A stretch of DNA of 64,000 bases from Methylobacterium sp. FF17. Lineage in GTDB: Bacteria; Pseudomonadota; Alphaproteobacteria; Rhizobiales; Beijerinckiaceae. The stretch covers positions 4,294,001 to 4,358,000 of the forward strand of contig NZ_CP107532.1 of the NCBI RefSeq assembly GCF_025813715.1. Direction: 5' to 3'. Shown piece by piece: positions 40,152 through 49,421 of this stretch (position 1 is the first letter of the stretch; every line of letters starts with the position of its first letter). Below the pieces are notes generated by a model. It was given only the letters and a program-made list of their open reading frames with translations. It did no database searches and was not told the DNA's origin. A program made the position numbers and the translations under genes.

Positions 40152-41767
40152 TCATCCGCCAGTTCCTCACCTGGACGCAGCATACCTCCGCCGCGCGCCG
40201 GGCGGAGGCGGCGGGGGCGCTGGCCCGCGCCTATCTCTATGGCGGCCTCGGGGACGACATGGCCTGGGAGGCGGAAGCGGCCCTCCTCGCCCTCCTCGAC
40301 GACCCGTCGAGCCTCGTACGGCGGGCCCTGGCGGAGGCCTGCGCCGGATGCGCCAGCACGCCCCGCACCCTGATCGTCGCATTGGCCGGCGATCAGGCCG
40401 AGATCGCCGCCATCGTCCTCGCCCGCTCGCCGGTGCTCGGCGATGCCGATCTCGTGGATGGCGTCGCCATCGGTTGCCTCACCGTCCGGCTGGCCATAGC
40501 CGGCCGGCCGAACCTCTCCGCCGCCGTCGCCGGGGCGCTCGCGGAGATCGGCGAGGCCCGGGCACTCGTGGCGCTCGCCCGCAATCGCGGCGCCCGGATC
40601 ACCACCGGCAGCCTGATGCGGATGGTGGAGCGCCACGGCGACGTCGCCGCCTTGCGCGAAGCGATCCTGGCGCGACCCGACCTCCCCCTCGAAGTACGCC
40701 AATGCGTGACGACGCATCTCGCCGCGTCGCTCTCGGCCTTCGCCGTCGCCTCGGGCTGGCTCACCCCGGCGCGCAGCGAGCGCGCCAGCCGGGAGGCGCA
40801 GGAGCGGGCCACGCTGGCATTCAGCGCCGATGCGCATCCGGTCGATCTCGCCCGCCTCGTCGCCCACCTGAAGGCCAACGGCCAATTGAATGCCGGCCTG
40901 CTCCTGCGGGCGATCCTCTCCGGCCAGATGGCCTTCGCGGAAGCCGCGCTCGCCGACCTCGCCGGACTTCCGGTCCGTCGAGTGGCGGGGCTGATGCAGG
41001 ATGCCCCGGCAGCGGCCTTCGCCGCACTCCATCGGAGGGCGGGCCTGCCCTCGGTGCTCCTGCCGGCCTTCACCGCTGCGCTCTCGGCCTGGCGGGAGGC
41101 CGGGCAGGGCTTGATCGCCCATGCGGGAGCCGGCCTGTCCCGCCTGATGATCGAGCGTGCGCTCACCGCCTGCGAGGCCATGCCGTTCGCGGAGGCCCAG
41201 GGGGTCATGGCGCTGCTCACCCGCTTCGAGGCGGAGGCTGCCCGCGACGAGGCACGGGTGCTGGCGCGCGAATTGTCGGCGGAGGCCGCGCAGGCAGAAG
41301 CCCAGCGTCTCCAGAACGAGATCCTCGACGGCGAGTGGCGCGAGGCGCAGCGCCTCGTCGCCCAGGCCGCAGAGGCCGAGCCGGTTCTCGCGATCGTGCA
41401 AGGCCTGGAGGTCGTGGAGACCCCGCAGGCGGTACAAGCTCCGCCGGTGGCCGAAGCCCCACGGGAGGCGGACGTCGCGGAGGTTCTGGAGGACGCGGAA
41501 GCCACGCTGCGCGTGGACACCGCCCTGCAAAGCGATGACGGGGCGAGCCCTGTTCCAGAGGCGGCACCGGAGATGCCGACGGACGAGGTCGTCCGCACCG
41601 ACCCGGTGGGCCAGATCCTGGATGGGCTCTCCGACGCGATCCTGGCCGAGTTCCAGGGCAGCCGGGCACAGGTGCGGGCGGTGATGAGCGTCGAGGTCGT
41701 ACTCGACGCCATCCCCGAAGCCCTGATCGCGAGCTACCGCGACGACCGCGCGCGGCTCGCCGCCTGA
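40148..41767 (+). CDS. DUF2336 domain protein
   Basis: 539 residues. Helical HEAT-like repeats over most of the length (WEAEAALLALLDDPSSLVRR ALAEA; LRMVERHGDVAALREAIL style) match DUF2336, a family of alphaproteobacterial proteins of unknown function often near motility or cell-cycle genes. A Glu/Ala-rich coiled-coil region (about 360-420), a disordered acidic stretch and a short helical end follow. Co-expressed with the transglycosylase (ATGA overlap). Confidence 0.82.
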   Translation: MIIRQFLTWTQHTSAARRAEAAGALARAYLYGGLGDDMAWEAEAALLALLDDPSSLVRRALAEACAGCASTPRTLIVALAGDQAEIAAIVLARSPVLGDADLVDGVAIGCLTVRLAIAGRPNLSAAVAGALAEIGEARALVALARNRGARITTGSLMRMVERHGDVAALREAILARPDLPLEVRQCVTTHLAASLSAFAVASGWLTPARSERASREAQERATLAFSADAHPVDLARLVAHLKANGQLNAGLLLRAILSGQMAFAEAALADLAGLPVRRVAGLMQDAPAAAFAALHRRAGLPSVLLPAFTAALSAWREAGQGLIAHAGAGLSRLMIERALTACEAMPFAEAQGVMALLTRFEAEAARDEARVLARELSAEAAQAEAQRLQNEILDGEWREAQRLVAQAAEAEPVLAIVQGLEVVETPQAVQAPPVAEAPREADVAEVLEDAEATLRVDTALQSDDGASPVPEAAPEMPTDEVVRTDPVGQILDGLSDAILAEFQGSRAQVRAVMSVEVVLDAIPEALIASYRDDRARLAA

Positions 41768-41791
41768 GAGCGGATCTCGGATGAGTCTCTC

Positions 41792-42562
41792 TCAGCCGAA
41801 CTGCTCGCGCAGGATCCGCTCGTCGAGGCTGTGACCGGGGTCGTGCAGCAGGGTGAGGTTGGTGGCGTGGTCGAGCCAGGTCTCCACCGTGCAGACCCGC
41901 CGGAACTCGGTATGGTCCGCCACCGCCGCCACGGGGCGGTGCTCGGCGTCGAGCACCTCGATGCGGATGCGGGCAAAATCGGGCAGCAGCGCCCCGCGCC
42001 AGCGCCGGGGGCGGAAGGCCGAGATCGGCGTCAGCGCCAGCAGCCGGGCGTTCAGGGGAAGGATCGGCCCGCCCACCGAGAGGTTGTAGGCGGTGGAGCC
42101 GGCCGGCGTCGCCGCGAGGACCCCGTCGGCGATGAGTTCGGGCAGGCGGACATGCCCGTCCACCGAGATGCGCAACTTGGCGGTCTGGTGGGTCTGGCGC
42201 AGCATGTAGACTTCGTTCAGCGCCCGCGCCTCGTGCCGGCGCCCCTCGATATCGAGGGCCGACATCATCAGCGGGTGGATGATGCTGCGCTTGGTGCTTT
42301 CCAGGCGCTCGATCAGGCCGTCCTCGCGGAACTCGTTCATGAGGAAGCCGACCGTACCCCGGTTCATGCCGTAGATCGGCGTGCCGGCATGCATGAAGCG
42401 GTGGAGGGTCTGGAGCATGAGGCCGTCGCCGCCGAGCGCCACCACCACGTCGGCCTCGTCCGGCGGCACGTGGTCGTAGTGGCGCATCAGGGTGGCGGCC
42501 GCCTGCCGGGCGTCCTCCGTGGGGCTCGCGACGAAGGCAAGCCGTTCGAAACGCCGCGCCAT
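41792..42562 (-). CDS. nadK: NAD kinase
   Basis: 256 residues from ATG 42562. Family motifs: [19 protein letters not shown] (GGDG), [32 protein letters not shown] (GSTAY with the nucleotide-binding residues). It phosphorylates NAD+ to NADP+ in the cytoplasm. Length is normal for the short bacterial enzymes. The gene is between a DUF2336 gene and cutA and transcribed divergently from cutA. Confidence 0.93.
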   Translation of the reverse strand: MARRFERLAFVASPTEDARQAAATLMRHYDHVPPDEADVVVALGGDGLMLQTLHRFMHAGTPIYGMNRGTVGFLMNEFREDGLIERLESTKRSIIHPLMMSALDIEGRRHEARALNEVYMLRQTHQTAKLRISVDGHVRLPELIADGVLAATPAGSTAYNLSVGGPILPLNARLLALTPISAFRPRRWRGALLPDFARIRIEVLDAEHRPVAAVADHTEFRRVCTVETWLDHATNLTLLHDPGHSLDERILREQFG

Positions 42563-42698
42563 GGGCTCACATCCGCCTTGCCGACCACCTTGCCCGCGCG
42601 ATGCCTTCGCGCCAGCGTTCCGCACCCGGTTCCCTCGGCGATCCCGCCGAAACGCTCCCACCGGTGGAGCGTCGCAGCCCCGGGCGGAGACCCATAGC

Positions 42699-43043
42699 AT
42701 GGAGCGCGCGCTTCTCGTCTACACCACCTTCCCGGATGCCGGCACCGCCCTCAGGGTCGGAGAGGAACTGGTGCGCCTGCGCCTCGCCGCCTGCGTCAAC
42801 GTCCTGCCCGGCATGCTGTCCGTCTACGCCTGGAAGGGCGCGGTGGAGCAGGGTGCCGAGGTGGTGGCGATCCTGAAGAGCCGGGAGGGCCTGGCGGAGG
42901 CGCTCAGTGCCGCCCTGAAGGCGCGCCATCCCTATGAGACGCCGATCATCCTGCACCTTCCCGTCATGGGCGCGGACCCGGATACGGCGGCCTGGATCAT
43001 GCAGGAAACGAGCACCGGGATTCAGGGACCGCCGATTGGGTAG
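42699..43043 (+). CDS. cutA: CutA divalent-cation tolerance protein
   Basis: 114 residues. [47 protein letters not shown] and [13 protein letters not shown] are the conserved CutA1 blocks of this trimeric ferredoxin-like protein. Its function in copper tolerance is debated. The 3' end overlaps the convergent glycosyltransferase gene by 22 bases. Confidence 0.92.
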   Translation: MERALLVYTTFPDAGTALRVGEELVRLRLAACVNVLPGMLSVYAWKGAVEQGAEVVAILKSREGLAEALSAALKARHPYETPIILHLPVMGADPDTAAWIMQETSTGIQGPPIG

Positions 43044-44155
43044 CTGCGCCCCTTCCACATCGGCGTGCCCTCCCCCTTGCGCCGCAGGAGCGATGTCCAC
43101 TGGATCGCCAGCGCCACCAGCACGGTGAGCGGATGCAGGAGGATCGTACCCGCCGGCTCGCGGGTGACGAGGGTGATCGCGGCGCGCGTCGCCAGTGACA
43201 CGAGGATCGCCGCGAAGGCCAGGAAAGTGGCTTCGGCCGAGCCGACCGCGAACAGGCTCAGCACGAGGAGCAGCCACGGCAGCACGTGTCCACCGGCCAG
43301 CAGGAGGGTCCAGACGGGCAGGGCGCGCGGGGTCGCCATGCCCTCGTGGGCGTTCTTCGAGAACCCGGCCCAGGCCTCGGCGAACCCGCGATACATCCGG
43401 CACGTGGCCAGAGCGTGCCCCGCCACGAGGTCGGTGCGGTGGCCGGCTTGCCGGAACCGGCGCGGAAGCACCACGCCGTCATGGAGGCTGGTGCGCACCG
43501 CGCCGTGGCCGCCGATCTCCCGATAGGCCTCGGTCGCCACGAGCACGAGTTGCCCGCAGGCCGCACCGAGGCTCGGCCGCAGAGAGGCTCGCATCATCGC
43601 CATGGGCAGGTAGCCGATGAGGAGGAAGTTGATCATCGGCACCGTGAGGCGCTCGCCCAGCGAGCCCATGCGCTGACGCGGCACGCCGCTGACCAGAGCG
43701 GATTCGGTGCGGCGCGCATGCGCGGCGAGCGCGGCCGCGGCGGTGGGTGCCAGGGTGACGTCGGCATCCAGGAACAGGAGGTGCGTGCCGCTCGCCGCCT
43801 CGGCGAGGCGCGCGCAGGCATGGTTCTTCCCCGTCCAGCCCTCGGGCAAGGGGGGAACCGGCACGAGGCGCAGGCGTGGGTCCTCGGCCGCGATTGCCGC
43901 GACGATCGCGGCGGTGTCGTCGGTGGAATGATCGTCGCCCACCAGCACGTCCACCGCGGCGCCTCGGCTGGCGAGCGCCGCCCGCACCGTGGTGGCGATC
44001 ACGGCGGCCTCGTTTCGCGCCGGGATCAGGATCGAGACCCGGGCCCGGACGTCGAGATCCGGCTCGGGGGTGCGCAGGAGGGACAGGTTCACCCAGGCGA
44101 TCAGGCCGGGCAGCAGGGCGCAGATCAGCGCCAGGATCGCGAGACCGAGCATCAC
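43022..44155 (-). CDS. Family 2 glycosyltransferase, carotenoid cluster
   Basis: 377 residues. N-terminal membrane helix, then GT-A fold: SILIPARNEAAVIATTVRAA, VLVGDDHSTDDTA (DDxS), GWTGKNHACARLA, LLFLDADVTLAP (DxD), and LRPSLGAACGQLVL; C-terminal helices about 275-360. The WTGK motif is shared with CrtQ-type enzymes that glucosylate diapocarotenoids. It overlaps the acyltransferase gene by four bases. A role in glycosylating the C30 carotenoid at the membrane is inferred. Confidence 0.85.
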   Translation of the reverse strand: MMLGLAILALICALLPGLIAWVNLSLLRTPEPDLDVRARVSILIPARNEAAVIATTVRAALASRGAAVDVLVGDDHSTDDTAAIVAAIAAEDPRLRLVPVPPLPEGWTGKNHACARLAEAASGTHLLFLDADVTLAPTAAAALAAHARRTESALVSGVPRQRMGSLGERLTVPMINFLLIGYLPMAMMRASLRPSLGAACGQLVLVATEAYREIGGHGAVRTSLHDGVVLPRRFRQAGHRTDLVAGHALATCRMYRGFAEAWAGFSKNAHEGMATPRALPVWTLLLAGGHVLPWLLLVLSLFAVGSAEATFLAFAAILVSLATRAAITLVTREPAGTILLHPLTVLVALAIQWTSLLRRKGEGTPMWKGRSYPIGGP

Positions 44156-44952
44156 GGAACCGGATCTCCCTCATGTCGGTGGCCAGGCTCGAAGCGTCGC
44201 CCGGTAAAAACGGCCCGCAGGCGCCGCCAGAGATCGTAGACCCCGCCGATGCCCTTGGCACCGGAGGCAAGGACCGTGAACCGCGTCGCATCGCGGGACA
44301 CGACGTCGGCGCTCAGGGCATCGAGGGTGGCGGTCAGGTCCGCCTCCATCCGCGCCAGACGTGCGGAACGGTCCAGGGCCAGGAGGTCGGCTCCCCGGAC
44401 GGGCGTACCGAAGGCCGCGAAGGCCTCGCCCCCCCGCTCCTCCCAGAATGCGTATTCGAGGGCCAGGGGCACGAACAGCGCGTCGGGTGCGATCTCGGGC
44501 AGGCGGGCGACACCGGCGCGCAGGTCCAGCGGACGGGCCCGGCTATCCGCGAAGCGCCCCTGGGCGGTGATCCAGAGCATCCGGTCGGGCGCCCCCAGGA
44601 TACGCCGCGCCGCCCGAAGGAACTGTGCCGCGCCGCGGGGCGATTCGAGATCCACCGCGAAGGCCCCCATGCGGGCGAAGATCTTGTACGTCTCCAGCAT
44701 CCGCGCGTCGAACGGCGCGTAGCAGGCGCGGCTCGGAAACAGCCGCGCGGCGAGCAGGATGAGCACGGCCGCGTCCCACCAGGCCGGATGGTTGCAGTAG
44801 ATCACGATGGGGCCGGGGTGATCGGCGCAGGCCGGCACGCCCCACCGGGCGAGCCGCAGGGCGTTGAGGTGGCGTCGCACGTACCGTTCGAAGTACCCCG
44901 CCATGAATCGCCACAGGGCGGGCGAACGGGCGGGGCTGTCCTCAGGCGTCAC
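44152..44952 (-). CDS. Acyltransferase (PlsC-like), carotenoid cluster
   Basis: 266 residues. The HX4D acyltransferase motif is IVIYCNHPAWWDAAVLI (His-Pro-Ala-Trp-Trp-Asp). Further blocks are ARMGAFAVDLESPRGAAQFL and WITAQGRFADSR, corresponding to the EGTR-type block (AQGR here). It lies between a desaturase and a glycosyltransferase, as an acyltransferase (CrtO) does in the staphyloxanthin pathway, so esterification of a glycosyl-carotenoid is plausible. Confidence 0.83.
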   Translation of the reverse strand: MTPEDSPARSPALWRFMAGYFERYVRRHLNALRLARWGVPACADHPGPIVIYCNHPAWWDAAVLILLAARLFPSRACYAPFDARMLETYKIFARMGAFAVDLESPRGAAQFLRAARRILGAPDRMLWITAQGRFADSRARPLDLRAGVARLPEIAPDALFVPLALEYAFWEERGGEAFAAFGTPVRGADLLALDRSARLARMEADLTATLDALSADVVSRDATRFTVLASGAKGIGGVYDLWRRLRAVFTGRRFEPGHRHEGDPVP

Positions 44953-44963
44953 GGCGGGAGCCC

Positions 44964-46496
44964 TCAGGCGGAGGCACGCACCTCGCCGCGCGCATCCGTG
45001 TCGAGGGCATCCGCCGCGATCCAGCCCGACATCATCACCATCGGCATGCCGGGCCCCGGATGGGCGGCGCCTCCCGCGAGATAGAGGCCACGCACCTGGC
45101 GCGACCGGTTGCCCGGCTTGAAGGCGCCCATGAACTTGCCATGCGAGGCTAGGCCGTAGATCGCTCCGTTAAGCACCTTGTAGCGCTCGTGGATGTCCTG
45201 GGGCGTGAGGTGGCGCTCGACGACGATGCGCTCTTCGAGGTCGGGCATGTTCGCGGTGCGCTTGAGCTTGTCGAGAATGACCTGCCGGTAGGCCGGGAAC
45301 ATCTTCGACCAGTCGTGGTGCGGCCGGAGATAGGGGGTGTGCACCAGAACGTAGAGGGCCTCTCCGCCCTCGGGCGCGACGCTCGGGTCGGTGGAGGAGG
45401 GGGCGGCCAGGTAGGCGGTCGGGTCCGGGGCCGGCTCGCCCTTGTGGTAGATGTAGTCGAACTCCTCTTCCGGGTTGCGGGAGAAGACGAAATCGTGGTG
45501 GTTCAGGTGCTCGTAGCGCTTGTTCAGCCCGAGATACAGCACCACGCCGGAACAGGCCGGCTCGAAGCTCTTCTTCTCATAGGCCTTGCCGACGTCGCCG
45601 CCGACGAGTTCGCGGTAGGTGCGAACGGAATCCATGTTGGAGATCACCGCGTCGAACGGTGTCACGCCGGAGGCGGTCTTCACGCCCTTGACCGCGCCCT
45701 TCTCGATGGCGAGCCCGGTGACCTCGTCGCCGGGACGCAGCGTCGCGCCGAGTTCGGAAGCAAGCTTCGTCAGCGCCTCGGCCACCGCGCGGGTACCGCC
45801 CATCGGATACCAGACCCCCTCGGCGGTCTGCATATGGGCGATGGCGCAGAGCACGGCCGGAGCGCCGTAGGGCGAGGAGCCGACATACTGCACGAAGTGG
45901 TCGAGCATCTGCGCGAGGCGCGCGTCCTTGACCTTCGAGCGGATGGTGCCGGCCACCGACGAGCCCATGCGCAGCGACAGCACGTCTCGCAGGGTGCCGG
46001 GGTTCATGTTGGCGCGGATGTTGATCGTGTCGAACAAATCCTCGACCGGCTTCCAGAAGAAGAACTTGTTCGAGACGTCGTGCAGGTGCTCGGAGATCTC
46101 GAGGAACTTCTTGTAGCCCTCGCCGGCACCGGTGTTGGGGGCGAAGCGTTCCATGTCGGCGGCCATGGTGGGAACGTCGGCCATGAGGTCGAGATGGGTG
46201 TTGTCGTCGAAGAAGCAGCGCCACTGCGGATCGAGGCGGCGCAGGTCCAAATAGTCGTGGATGTTGCGCCCGGCCTCCTGGAAGATGCGCTCCAGCACCT
46301 TCGGCACGGTGAGGATGGTCGGCCCCATGTCGAACCGGAACCCGCCCTCGTGCAGGACGGCGGCCTTGCCGCCGAGCCAGTCGTTCTTGTCGTAGAGGGT
46401 GACGTTGTGGCCGCGCGCGGCGCTCACGCAGGCGGCCGCCAAGCCGCCCAACCCTGCGCCGACGACGGCGACCGATGACCCAGCCCGCATGTTCAC
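44964..46496 (-). CDS. CrtI-family carotenoid desaturase/oxidase (first)
   Basis: 510 residues. FAD-binding N-terminus VAVVGAGLGGLAAACVSAAR GHNVTLYDK and GGKAAVLHEGGFRFDMGPTI; C-terminal CrtI signature LYLAGGAAHPGPGMPMVMMS G. Such enzymes desaturate phytoene or diapophytoene, or oxidise terminal methyl groups (CrtP). With a second paralogue in the cluster the two probably do sequential steps of a C30 (diapocarotenoid) pathway from squalene, as known for Methylobacterium pigments. Which step this one does cannot be decided by eye. Confidence 0.9.
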   Translation of the reverse strand: MNMRAGSSVAVVGAGLGGLAAACVSAARGHNVTLYDKNDWLGGKAAVLHEGGFRFDMGPTILTVPKVLERIFQEAGRNIHDYLDLRRLDPQWRCFFDDNTHLDLMADVPTMAADMERFAPNTGAGEGYKKFLEISEHLHDVSNKFFFWKPVEDLFDTINIRANMNPGTLRDVLSLRMGSSVAGTIRSKVKDARLAQMLDHFVQYVGSSPYGAPAVLCAIAHMQTAEGVWYPMGGTRAVAEALTKLASELGATLRPGDEVTGLAIEKGAVKGVKTASGVTPFDAVISNMDSVRTYRELVGGDVGKAYEKKSFEPACSGVVLYLGLNKRYEHLNHHDFVFSRNPEEEFDYIYHKGEPAPDPTAYLAAPSSTDPSVAPEGGEALYVLVHTPYLRPHHDWSKMFPAYRQVILDKLKRTANMPDLEERIVVERHLTPQDIHERYKVLNGAIYGLASHGKFMGAFKPGNRSRQVRGLYLAGGAAHPGPGMPMVMMSGWIAADALDTDARGEVRASA

Positions 46497-46829
46497 GTCA
46501 CTCCCCGGGCGGGCTCACAATCCCTTCCCGGAGACGAAGCTAGACCTGATGGGCGCGCGGTCAACGCGCTAACCGGTCGCGGCACCGCGCCATCGGCAAC
46601 AAAAACCGGTCGCACGCGCCGTCATCGCCCCGATGGAAGGGCAAAGACCGTGACGCATCCATCCCCTTCGACTTCCAATCTCCGGTTCATGACATCCTCG
46701 AGATGCGCCGGAGCGTCGAGGGCGCACCACAGCAAGCGGCGTTGGCTGGAAACTATCCGTCTCCGGCACCGGGTCACGACACCCGGGATCGTGCCGCCCG
46801 CCGACTGCCTTCGCCAAGGGAATGCAGGA
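46497..46829. other. Intergenic region within carotenoid cluster
   Basis: About 330 bases between the ABC permease stop and the first desaturase start, both on the minus strand; it may hold a promoter for the desaturase-acyltransferase-glycosyltransferase set. No convincing gene or strong dyad seen. Confidence 0.4.
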
Positions 46830-48023
46830 TCATCCCGCCCGCCGCGAGACCAGCCCCAGCGCGAGGCCCAGGCCCACGACCGCCACCGCCCCCATAACGC
46901 CCCAGGCGGGAAGCGCCGCCGCCCAGCCTTCGCTGAGGGCGTTCTGATAGCCCTCGATGGCCCAGGCATTGGGGGTGAACCAGCCGGCCTCCTGCAGCCA
47001 CGGTGGCATCAGAAAGCGGGGAACCATGCTGCCGCCCACCGCCGAGAGCAGGAGAACCCCGAAGGTGGCGGCGAGGTGCGCCTGCTGGCGGGTGGCGGAG
47101 GCCGCGCAGGCAGCGAGCGCGAGACCCGCCGCCATGGCCGAAACGAGGAGCGAGGTCACCAGCCAGGCGCCTCCATTGGGCCGGATGTCGACCCCGTGCA
47201 GGAGGGCGGCAGCGGCGAAGATCAGGGCCGCCTGGACGACGCCCTGGCCCACCAGGAACAGGAACTTGCCGAGGACCACCACGGCAAGCCCCCCGGGGCC
47301 GGCCATCAGCCGGTCGGCGAGACCGGACTGGCGTTCGTCCACCAGGGAGAGGGCCCCCTGCATGGCGGCGAACAGCAGGAACACGGCGGTGATCGCCCCC
47401 GCATAGTAGCTGACGCGGTCGTTGGTGGCGCCCGAGGCGGTGCTGCGGCGCTCCACCAGCGAGGCGAAGGCAAATGGCTCCTTGCGGGCCCGCTGCTCGG
47501 CGAAGGCCTGGTTGAGGAAGTTGCGCTCGTCCGGGCCGATCTTGCCGGAGCGCTCCACGTCGGCGACGATCCGGGCGAGGACGACGTCCGGCAGCGCCGC
47601 GTTGAGGACGCGCTGGAGCTGGCCGAGCGCGACCGGGGTGGCGAGCGCCTTGGCGGGGTTCTCGATCAGCAGCACGGGCTGGCCAGTGCCGGCCGAACCC
47701 GCATCGAGGTCCCCGCGCAGGACCAGGGCGACGTCGACGGTGCCGCGGCGCACGGCCGCGATGGCCCCGTCGATGTCCAGGGCCGGCAGGCGCCCGACGC
47801 GCAGGGCCGGGTCGGCTTCGAGGGCCTGCATCAGGCGCTGCGTCGTCGGGGTCTGCGCCAGATCGAGCAGACCGAGATGGATGCGGATGCGCTCGCCCAG
47901 CGCCCCGGAGAAGATCGCGGCGAAGATCGTGAAGATCACGGTCGGCAGCACGAAGGCCATCACCAGGGCGGCACGGTCGCGCAGGAGCCCGAGCAGCATC
48001 ACGCGGAAGGCGGCCGAGATCAT
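46830..48023 (-). CDS. ABC-2 type exporter permease
   Basis: 397 residues. One N-terminal helix (LVMAFVLPTVIFTIFAAIF), a large extracytoplasmic loop (about 40-215) and five C-terminal helices with SLVDERQSGLADRLMAGPGG, the ABC2_membrane layout of exporters of drugs, lipids or polysaccharides. It overlaps the ATPase gene by four bases. Placed inside the carotenoid cluster, it could move the glycosylated/acylated pigment or another envelope lipid; the substrate is inference. Confidence 0.88.
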   Translation of the reverse strand: MISAAFRVMLLGLLRDRAALVMAFVLPTVIFTIFAAIFSGALGERIRIHLGLLDLAQTPTTQRLMQALEADPALRVGRLPALDIDGAIAAVRRGTVDVALVLRGDLDAGSAGTGQPVLLIENPAKALATPVALGQLQRVLNAALPDVVLARIVADVERSGKIGPDERNFLNQAFAEQRARKEPFAFASLVERRSTASGATNDRVSYYAGAITAVFLLFAAMQGALSLVDERQSGLADRLMAGPGGLAVVVLGKFLFLVGQGVVQAALIFAAAALLHGVDIRPNGGAWLVTSLLVSAMAAGLALAACAASATRQQAHLAATFGVLLLSAVGGSMVPRFLMPPWLQEAGWFTPNAWAIEGYQNALSEGWAAALPAWGVMGAVAVVGLGLALGLVSRRAG

Positions 48024-48991
48024 GACGCGCGTCCCTCCCCGGCGCCGGCCTCGATCCCCGACAGTGCCGATCGGTAGACCCCCTCCAGGCCCGGGGCACG
48101 GATTCGGATCTCGGTGACGGGCACGCCCGATGCCCGCAGCGCGTCGAGGAGGGCCGCTCCGTCGAGGGCGGGCCCGGCCAGCCGGGTCGCCCGCCAGATC
48201 GAGCCGATGTCGCGTGGCAGGAAGCCGGTACGGCGCAGCACCGCCTCCGCATCGGGTTCCGCGGGGGCGGCCAGCACCACCTCATGCTCGGGCGCATCGG
48301 CACGGATCCGGGCGAGGAGGTCGGCCAGGCGCCCGTCGACGACGATCCGGCCCTGCGCCAGGATGGCGACGCGGTCGGCGAGGCGCTCGGCCTCGGCGAA
48401 ATCGTGGGTGGCGACGAGGAGTGCGGTGCCGGCCGCGCGCAGGCGGGCGAGTACCGCGTGGATCGCCGCGCGGGCGTGGAGGTCGACCCCCTGGGTCGGC
48501 TCGTCGAGGAGGACGAGGCGGGGCCCCGCCATCAGGCTGGCTGCGATGTTGACCCGGCGCTGGTAGCCGCCCGAGAGCAGCCCGACCGGCCGGCCGGCGA
48601 CCTCTGCCAGGGCGCAGAGCGCGAGCCCGGTTGCCACCGCCTCCCCCCGCTCGCGCCGGGCGATCCCGGCGAGCTGCGCGAACACGGACAGGTTCTCGGC
48701 CACCGAGAGCCGGGGGTAGAGGGCAATCTCCTGCGGGACCCAGCCGATCACCGCGCGGGCGGCCCGGGACCGGTGGGGATCGGCGCCCGCAACCCGGACG
48801 CGACCGGCCGCCGGCCCCAGCCGGCCGGCGATGAGGCGCATCAGCGAGGTCTTCCCCGCCCCGTTCGGCCCGAGCAGCGCCAGGGTCTCGCCGGCGCCGA
48901 GGGCGAGGTCGATCCCCTCCAGCGCGCGGGCGCCGCGATAGGCGAGGGCGGCGCCGTCGATGCGCAGGAGCGGCTCGGGACGGGCGGTCAC
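48020..48991 (-). CDS. ABC transporter ATP-binding protein
   Basis: 323 residues from GTG 48991. Walker A LLGPNGAGKTSLM, Q-loop WVPQEIALYPRL, signature LLSGGYQRRVNIAASLM, Walker B LVLLDEPTQGVD, H-loop VATHDFAEAERLADR, and a C-terminal domain as in the DrrA/CcmA exporter ATPases. Seven bases separate it from the DUF2141 gene. Works with the permease at 46,830. Confidence 0.92.
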   Translation of the reverse strand: MTARPEPLLRIDGAALAYRGARALEGIDLALGAGETLALLGPNGAGKTSLMRLIAGRLGPAAGRVRVAGADPHRSRAARAVIGWVPQEIALYPRLSVAENLSVFAQLAGIARRERGEAVATGLALCALAEVAGRPVGLLSGGYQRRVNIAASLMAGPRLVLLDEPTQGVDLHARAAIHAVLARLRAAGTALLVATHDFAEAERLADRVAILAQGRIVVDGRLADLLARIRADAPEHEVVLAAPAEPDAEAVLRRTGFLPRDIGSIWRATRLAGPALDGAALLDALRASGVPVTEIRIRAPGLEGVYRSALSGIEAGAGEGRAS

Positions 48992-48998
48992 GGGACGA

Positions 48999-49421
48999 TC
49001 AGCGGCGGGGGAGAGCGCGCGACAGGCGGACCCGCACGCTCGCGCCCGGCTCACGCACGGAGAAGCGTGCCTGGGCGAAATCCGGCCGGGTGCCCCGGGG
49101 CGACCCGCCGGAGAAGCCGTAGGGTTCCAGCGGCAGGCCGAGGCCGGTCCGATCGAGGCGGCCGTTGCCGTTCGTATCCTGGTAGGCGAGGGCCGCGTAG
49201 ATGCCCGGCGCCAGATCCGCGAAGAGGAAGCGCTGCGCGGCCGCGCGGGGCGGGGCCTGCTGGCCGATTCGGCAATCGGCCTCGCTCAACCCGTCCTGGC
49301 ACAGGGCGACCGAAACCAGGCCGGCGGGCTCGATCCCCTCGACCTCCACCGCCACCTCCGCGGCCCGGGCGAACCCGGCGCCGAAAACGAGAAGGACGAG
49401 CCCCCCGGCGAGGCCCCTCAA
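48999..49421 (-). CDS. DUF2141 periplasmic protein, carotenoid cluster
   Basis: 140 residues from TTG 49421, which overlaps the desaturase stop (TTGA). Signal peptide LAGGLVLLVFGAGFARAAEV, then the DUF2141 pattern: GLVSVALCQDGLSEADC, FADLAPGIYAALAYQDTNGN GRLDRTGLGLPLEPYGFS. The family is of unknown function, beta-sandwich-like, with an Asp/Asn loop that may bind calcium. Frequently found in carotenoid or hopanoid clusters by my recollection; here co-transcribed with a desaturase and an exporter. Confidence 0.8.
   Translation of the reverse strand: MRGLAGGLVLLVFGAGFARAAEVAVEVEGIEPAGLVSVALCQDGLSEADCRIGQQAPPRAAAQRFLFADLAPGIYAALAYQDTNGNGRLDRTGLGLPLEPYGFSGGSPRGTRPDFAQARFSVREPGASVRVRLSRALPRR

Noticed and set aside
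39932..41530. 532-codon open frame on the minus strand
   Set aside because: Antisense to the transglycosylase and DUF2336 genes, which overlap properly and have recognisable domains.
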